This document shows, piece by piece, positions 5,767-8,642 of a DNA stretch of 8,642 nucleotides. Every line of letters begins with the position of its first letter. Positions within the stretch are counted from its first letter, which is position 1. A program made the translations under genes and the position numbers. This DNA comes from Thiomonas sp. (GTDB taxonomy: Bacteria > Pseudomonadota > Gammaproteobacteria > Burkholderiales > Burkholderiaceae_C). The notes under the pieces were generated by a model. That model ran no database searches, was not told where the DNA came from, and saw only the letters and a list, made by a program, of their open reading frames with translations. The stretch spans positions 1 through 8,642 of the forward strand of contig JAQTVS010000105.1 in NCBI GenBank assembly GCA_028706735.1. Reading direction: 5' to 3'.

Positions 5767-7011
5767 ATGGATAACGCTTCCGTTTCCGCCATGCTGAGCG
5801 CCTTGCAGGACCCGGCCGGTCTGCCTGCGCCTGCATGGATTTTCCAGTATCTCAATGTGCTGACATGGTCGTTCCACGTCGCCTTCGTCAACCTGTCGCT
5901 GGGCTCCGGCCTGCTGGCCATCATCGCCTTCATGCGCCGCCATCAACCCGCATGGGCGCGGCTGTCGGTGGCCATGACAGGGGTGGCCAAGGTGGCTGTG
6001 TCCATGGCCATCGTGCTGGGTGTGGCGCCGCTGCTGTTCACCCAGACGATCTATGACCCATCCTGGTACACCAGCAATGTGCTGTCCGCCTTCTGGGTGA
6101 TTTTTTTCATCTTCACCCTGGGCATTGGCTACACCATGTGGTTCGTGTTCTATTTCAAGAACCACGACGTGTCGCATGCCGCCAAGGCGCCGGACACCAC
6201 GGTGTGGTGGGCCACAGGCGCGCTGTCCCTGCTGATTTTCGACGGCTTCATCATGCATGTGCTGTCGTATCAGGGGCTGTTTCCGCAGAAGTGGATGCAG
6301 TGGTACGCGCCGCATGGCGTGCCGGTGATGAACGGCATGGGCATTCACGCCTTCGAGTTTCCGCGCTTTGCGTTTTTCATCGTCATGTCGCTGACCATGA
6401 CGGGCGTGTTCCTTCTCGGTTACGCCCGCTATTTCCGGGCGCGTGACGACTTTCCTGCCGATTATCTCGACCTCGCGCATCGCCTGGGCGTGAAGACCGC
6501 CTACTGGGGCGTGGCGCTCCAACTCATCACCGGCCTGCTGTGGGCCTATGGCCTGCCGTCATATATGGAGGTGTTCACCCAGCCGCTGTTCTGGCTGACC
6601 CTGTTGCTGATCGTGGGCGTGGCGCTGTATGCGCGGCAGGTTCCGGTGGGCGGCTCGGCGCTGCAGGCGTATTCGGCCATGGCGTTCTATGCCTTGATGG
6701 CGCTGATCGTCTCTGTAGACCGCGAGGCGTTGCGCGTGGCCTATCTGGCGCCGTTTCACTACAACCTGAATTCCAAGCCGCACTATGAATGGGGCGCGGT
6801 GGTCTGGTTCTTTGCCACCTTCGTGGCGGTGGGCGGTTCGCTCGTGGCGTTTTACTCCACCATGCTGTGGAAGGCCGGCAAGGTCAAAGGACTCTATACC
6901 GCTGACCGCACCGTGTCTCGGCTGGGCGATACCGCCATCTGGATCAACTTCACCTGGCTGATCGTGTTCTTCGCCATTGGCGTATGGGCCTATGTACGCA
7001 ATATCGCCTGA
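5767..7011 (+). CDS. Second membrane subunit of the divergent bd-type complex (CydA-like paralogue, not a typical CydB)
   Basis: A 414-residue, very hydrophobic protein with about nine to ten helices (roughly 28-55, 66-92, 104-130, 145-165, 197-222, 243-262, 270-289, 298-317, 343-367, 389-409). It shows the same landmarks as its upstream neighbour in the same order. His37 (TWSFHVAF) parallels His29, and REALR with Glu320 (319-323) parallels RESLR with Glu321. The His-to-Glu distances are 283 and 292. It lacks equivalents of Glu110/Glu117 and the RKPW end of the signature, and has no CxxCH. I therefore read it as a diverged duplicate that forms a heterodimer with subunit I, like CydA/CydA' pairs described in some prokaryotes. 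It may still bind a heme. AAAGGA eight bases before ATG 5767 supports the start, and the 4-base gap supports co-transcription. No specific name can be given with confidence. Confidence 0.72.
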   Translation: MDNASVSAMLSALQDPAGLPAPAWIFQYLNVLTWSFHVAFVNLSLGSGLLAIIAFMRRHQPAWARLSVAMTGVAKVAVSMAIVLGVAPLLFTQTIYDPSWYTSNVLSAFWVIFFIFTLGIGYTMWFVFYFKNHDVSHAAKAPDTTVWWATGALSLLIFDGFIMHVLSYQGLFPQKWMQWYAPHGVPVMNGMGIHAFEFPRFAFFIVMSLTMTGVFLLGYARYFRARDDFPADYLDLAHRLGVKTAYWGVALQLITGLLWAYGLPSYMEVFTQPLFWLTLLLIVGVALYARQVPVGGSALQAYSAMAFYALMALIVSVDREALRVAYLAPFHYNLNSKPHYEWGAVVWFFATFVAVGGSLVAFYSTMLWKAGKVKGLYTADRTVSRLGDTAIWINFTWLIVFFAIGVWAYVRNIA

Positions 7012-7024
7012 TGCCTTCCATGCC

Positions 7025-7052
7025 GCGCGCTGCGCCGTTTCGGCCAGCGCGC
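7025..7052 (+). terminator. Intercistronic stem-loop between the membrane subunit and cytochrome c genes
   Basis: GCGCGCTG then GCCG pairs with CGGC then CAGCGCGC around a TTT loop: 12 base pairs with one bulged C (7033). It lies 13 bases after the stop of the upstream gene and is followed by CTTCTTT rather than a clean T-run. It may be a leaky terminator, an attenuator or an mRNA-stabilising hairpin that gives the cytochrome c gene a different level from the two membrane subunits. Confidence 0.55.
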
Positions 7053-7069
7053 ATGCCACTTCTTTCTGA

Positions 7070-7408
7070 ATGTCCCGCATCATGTCTCCACTGAAAACTG
7101 CTTCTTTGCTTGCCGCCGGCTTGTTGCTGAGCGCAACCGCAACCCTGGCGCAGGCCGCCCCCAATGCGGCGCTGAACGCGAAATTCGGCCTGTGCTTTTC
7201 CTGTCACGGCGTGGACGGCCACGCCATTCTTCCGAACTATCCCAATCTGGCCGGGCAGAACAAGGACTATCTGGTGCAGACCCTGCGCGAGTTTCGAGAT
7301 GGCACGCGGCCCAATGCCATCATGGGTGCCATGGCCAAGCCGCTGAGCAATTCCGACATCGACCAGATTGCGATGTACTTCGCCGACATCAAGCCGGGGA
7401 AGAAGTAA
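7070..7408 (+). CDS. Exported class I monoheme cytochrome c (c553/c4-half type)
   Basis: A 112-residue precursor with a signal peptide ending near AQA|AP (residue about 29) and a mature domain of about 83 residues. One heme-c site, CFSCHG (Cys42, Cys45, His46), is followed by the small class I fold features PNLAGQNKDYL (58-68) and NAIMGAMAKPLSNSDIDQIA (82-101). Met85 or Met88 is the likely sixth ligand. It should sit in the periplasm as a soluble electron carrier. The gene is 58 bases downstream of the membrane subunit gene on the same strand, so it is the natural candidate donor to the heme-c domain of subunit I. No good Shine-Dalgarno precedes ATG 7070 or the in-frame ATG 7082. The latter gives MSPLKTASLL, an equally good signal peptide, so the start is open. 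Confidence 0.92.
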   Translation: MSRIMSPLKTASLLAAGLLLSATATLAQAAPNAALNAKFGLCFSCHGVDGHAILPNYPNLAGQNKDYLVQTLREFRDGTRPNAIMGAMAKPLSNSDIDQIAMYFADIKPGKK

Positions 7409-7413
7409 GCGCC

Positions 7414-7429
7414 GCTTGCCTGTGCAAGC
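7414..7429 (+). terminator. Small hairpin after the cytochrome c gene
   Basis: GCTTGC pairs with GCAAGC around CTGT, starting 6 bases after the cytochrome c stop. The stem is short and has no following T-run, so this is only a weak candidate for the operon end. Confidence 0.25.
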
Positions 7430-7438
7430 CGCTGCCCA

Positions 7439-8128
7439 GCGCCTGTGATAGCGCAGGGCGGTGTCGGTCAGGCGTGCGGCCTGCACCGCCTCAGGCCGAT
7501 GCGTGTTTGCTGCGCCTGGGCGTCGTGGTCGAGTGCGCGCAGGACGTTGGCCATTTGGCGCAGACTCTGCAGCACCATTTCGTGGTAGTTTGCGGTGGCG
7601 GCGTCAAAGCCGGCCTCCGCAGCCCCTGCTTCGGCCGTCAGCCCGGGTTTGAACAGCGGCTGCGCGAGTTGCCCGGTCTGCCCCCAAATCAATGAACCGC
7701 TGCTGAACAGGCTGGCCGCTGAGCAAAGCCAACAGGCGCGCAGCCTGGTCGGAGCCATTGCGCAGCGGTGCGATGCTGGCGCGGGTCTGCTCCATCTGGG
7801 TTTGCAGCGCGGCCCGGTCTGCGGCGGCAGCTACGCCGAGAACCTCGTGTTTGCAGGTGATGTGAAGCCGTTGCTGGCGTGCGGCGGCTATCGCCGGAGA
7901 GGTCCAGGTTGCAGCTCACGCCGCCGCCCGCGTTATACAGGGCGTAGCGCAGTTCGCCGCAACAGGCTGTGCGGTGTTGAAGCACTGTGGTGTGCCGAAG
8001 GCGCCAGGCGATGAGGCGGTCTGCGCCGGAAGCGGCGCTGCGGTGAAGGTCGCCACAGCGGACGCGGCGGGCCGCTTGAAATCAGGCCAGGCGGCGCAGC
8101 CTGCAAGTACGCAACACGCGCTCAGCAC
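7439..8128 (-). pseudogene. Degenerate NodT-family RND/ABC efflux outer-membrane lipoprotein
   Basis: Fragments of one gene occur in order on the minus strand but in different frames. First is a lipoprotein N-terminus VLSACCVLAGC-AAWPDFKRP with a typical lipobox and the P-D-F-x-R-P motif (about 8128-8070). Next is LYNAGGGVSCNLDLSGDSRR, matching the LYNxxVxVSYxLDLFGGxRR motif (about 7950-7890). Then comes MEQTRASIAPLRN followed by LLALLSGQP (about 7795-7710), then QPLFKPGLTAEAGAAEAGFD and NYHEMVLQSLRQMANVLRAL (about 7665-7530). Last is EAVQAARLTDTALRYHRR (about 7492-7439). At least four frame changes are needed. Blocks of roughly 90-120 residues are missing between them, and the remains cover about 0.7 kb against about 1.45 kb for an intact gene. 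Intact members form the TolC-like outer-membrane channel of tripartite exporters. It lies on the same strand as the ABC ATPase at the right edge and was probably part of that operon. A GTG at 8128-8126 could have been the start, but the original upstream end may be lost. Confidence 0.85.
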
Positions 8129-8235
8129 CCCCAAAGGGGGACACGGGGATTGGGCGGCCGACCGTGGTGGATGGTGGCGGCATTGAACTCGGGCGTGCGC
8201 TGGTAGGGGCGCACATCGGCAGGCAGGATTTTCAT
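8122..8235 (-). CDS. Short ORF resembling the truncated N-terminus of a DUF1971/TehB-N-like protein
   Basis: A 37-codon ORF from ATG 8235-8233 begins MKILPADVRPYQRTPEFNAA. This resembles the start of small cupin-like DUF1971 proteins (often labelled tellurite-resistance related), which open with LPxxxxPYKRTPxF and then continue with a GLLxxHxTKxGVWG core. Here that core is absent: after residue 22 the similarity stops, and the sequence runs through low-complexity Pro/Arg codons into the CCCCC/GGGGG palindrome and a stop. I read it as a gene cut by a deletion or repeat insertion, probably non-functional. The start lies 12 bases after the ABC ATPase stop, so it was in the same operon. It may instead be chance; confidence is limited. 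Confidence 0.4.
   Translation of the reverse strand: MKILPADVRPYQRTPEFNAATIHHGRPPNPRVPLWGC
8128..8140. repeat. CCCCC-AAA-GGGGG palindrome at the junction of two gene remnants
   Basis: A perfect 5-base-pair stem with a 3-base loop lies exactly where the DUF1971-like fragment ends and the NodT remnant begins. Read on the minus strand with its flank (CCGCCCAA, GTGTCC, then C-run/G-run) it loosely resembles the stretch at about 3107-3138 after uvrC, hinting at a dispersed Burkholderiales-type intergenic repeat. Confidence 0.45.
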
Positions 8236-8247
8236 GGTCGGTTCCGT

Positions 8248-8642
8248 TCATTCAAAACCGCGTCCTTCGCCGACTTCCTCGTGGGTCACTCCGTCGCGGA
8301 TGTGATAGATGCGCTTGAAGGTCGGAATGATCTTTTCGTCGTGGGTGACGACGATGATCGCCGTCTGATAGCGCTGGGCCATGTCGCCCAGGATGCGGAT
8401 GACGGCCAGCGCGCGGACACTGTCCAGCGGCGCGGTGGGCTCGTCGGCCAGGATCACCGGCGGATGGTTGACCAGTCCGCGGGCGATGGACACGCGCTGC
8501 TGTTCGCCGCCCGAAAGCTGCGCCGGCATGGCCTTGGCGCGGTGTTGCACGTCGAGCGCGGTGAGCAGTTCCAGCGCGCGGGAGCGCGCCTCGGCGTTGG
8601 GCCGCCCAGCCAGCATGGGCAGCAGGGCGACGTTATCGGTGA
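8248..8642 (-). CDS. ABC transporter ATP-binding protein, LolD/MacB/DevA-like exporter type (C-terminal part; gene runs off the right edge)
   Basis: The visible 130 residues carry the C-terminal half of an ABC ATPase. They start with TDNVALLPMLAGRP just after the Q-loop region, then the signature LSGGEQQRVSIARGL, Walker B VILADEP with Glu as catalytic base, the D-loop (APLD) and the switch histidine in IIVVTHDE. Walker A lies outside the window. The LSGGEQQRV signature and short C-terminus are typical of ATPases paired with MacB/LolC/DevC-type permeases that drive tripartite export or lipoprotein release rather than import. The tail TFKRIYHIRDGVTHEE is intact to a normal TGA at 8250-8248. The partner permease and any adaptor should lie upstream, beyond the window. 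On the same strand, downstream, are a truncated ORF and a broken outer-membrane channel gene, so the exporter either uses another channel or is itself losing function. The substrate cannot be read from the ATPase. Confidence 0.92.
   Translation of the reverse strand, partial: TDNVALLPMLAGRPNAEARSRALELLTALDVQHRAKAMPAQLSGGEQQRVSIARGLVNHPPVILADEPTAPLDSVRALAVIRILGDMAQRYQTAIIVVTHDEKIIPTFKRIYHIRDGVTHEEVGEGRGFE

Noticed and set aside
6559..7486. Minus-strand open frames opposite the second oxidase subunit and cytochrome c
   Set aside because: They mirror well-supported plus-strand genes. Only the last few dozen bases (7439-7486) carry recognisable NodT remnant sequence, which is included in the pseudogene.
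1..8642. CRISPR array, tRNA, rRNA, insertion sequence or prophage genes
   Set aside because: No regularly spaced repeats, clover-leaf sequences, transposase motifs or phage genes were seen by eye on either strand.

Overview
The window is GC-rich, gene-dense chromosomal DNA. It looks like a betaproteobacterium, probably Burkholderiales. EarP, the EF-P arginine rhamnosyltransferase, is confined to part of the beta- and gammaproteobacteria. The UvrC, family-5 uracil-DNA glycosylase and NodT-type efflux remnant fit the same placement. A respiratory chemolithotroph of the Thiomonas kind is a guess from overall feel and is not shown by the sequence.

Layout, left to right. Positions 1-409 (minus) hold the N-terminal part of earP. 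Its start codon overlaps that of a divergent uracil-DNA glycosylase (408-1094, plus), which is followed 5 bases later by uvrC (1100-3064). These two iron-sulfur DNA repair enzymes form a probable base-excision plus nucleotide-excision repair operon. A 245-base gap with three G/C palindromes and a G-quadruplex motif separates uvrC from a convergent gene for a small exported Spy/CpxP-like protein (3310-3786, minus). A long AT-richer intergenic region (3787-4277) carries two FNR/Anr-like palindromes and several short repeats. It leads into the most interesting block, a three-gene respiratory cluster at 4278-7408.

That cluster encodes a divergent cytochrome bd-superfamily subunit with a fused C-terminal heme-c domain, a second membrane subunit that looks like a paralogue of the first rather than a CydB, and an exported monoheme cytochrome c. 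The first subunit keeps candidates for the heme d/b595-site ligands (His29, Glu321 and the acidic pair Glu110/Glu117). It lacks the long quinol-binding loop and the His/Met pair that bind heme b558 in ordinary CydA. The simplest reading is an oxygen-reducing (or related) enzyme fed by cytochrome c instead of quinol, with the soluble cytochrome as donor and possible oxygen-responsive control by an FNR/Anr-type regulator. Function, substrate and heme content are inferred.

The right end is decayed. Positions 7439-8128 (minus) hold a multiply frameshifted and internally deleted NodT-family outer-membrane efflux lipoprotein. Next to it is a 37-codon ORF (8122-8235) resembling the cut-off N-terminus of a DUF1971/TehB-N-like protein, ending in a palindrome. 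The window closes with the C-terminal part of an ABC transporter ATPase (8248-8642, minus). The ATPase and pseudogene look like the remains of an efflux operon that has lost its outer-membrane channel.
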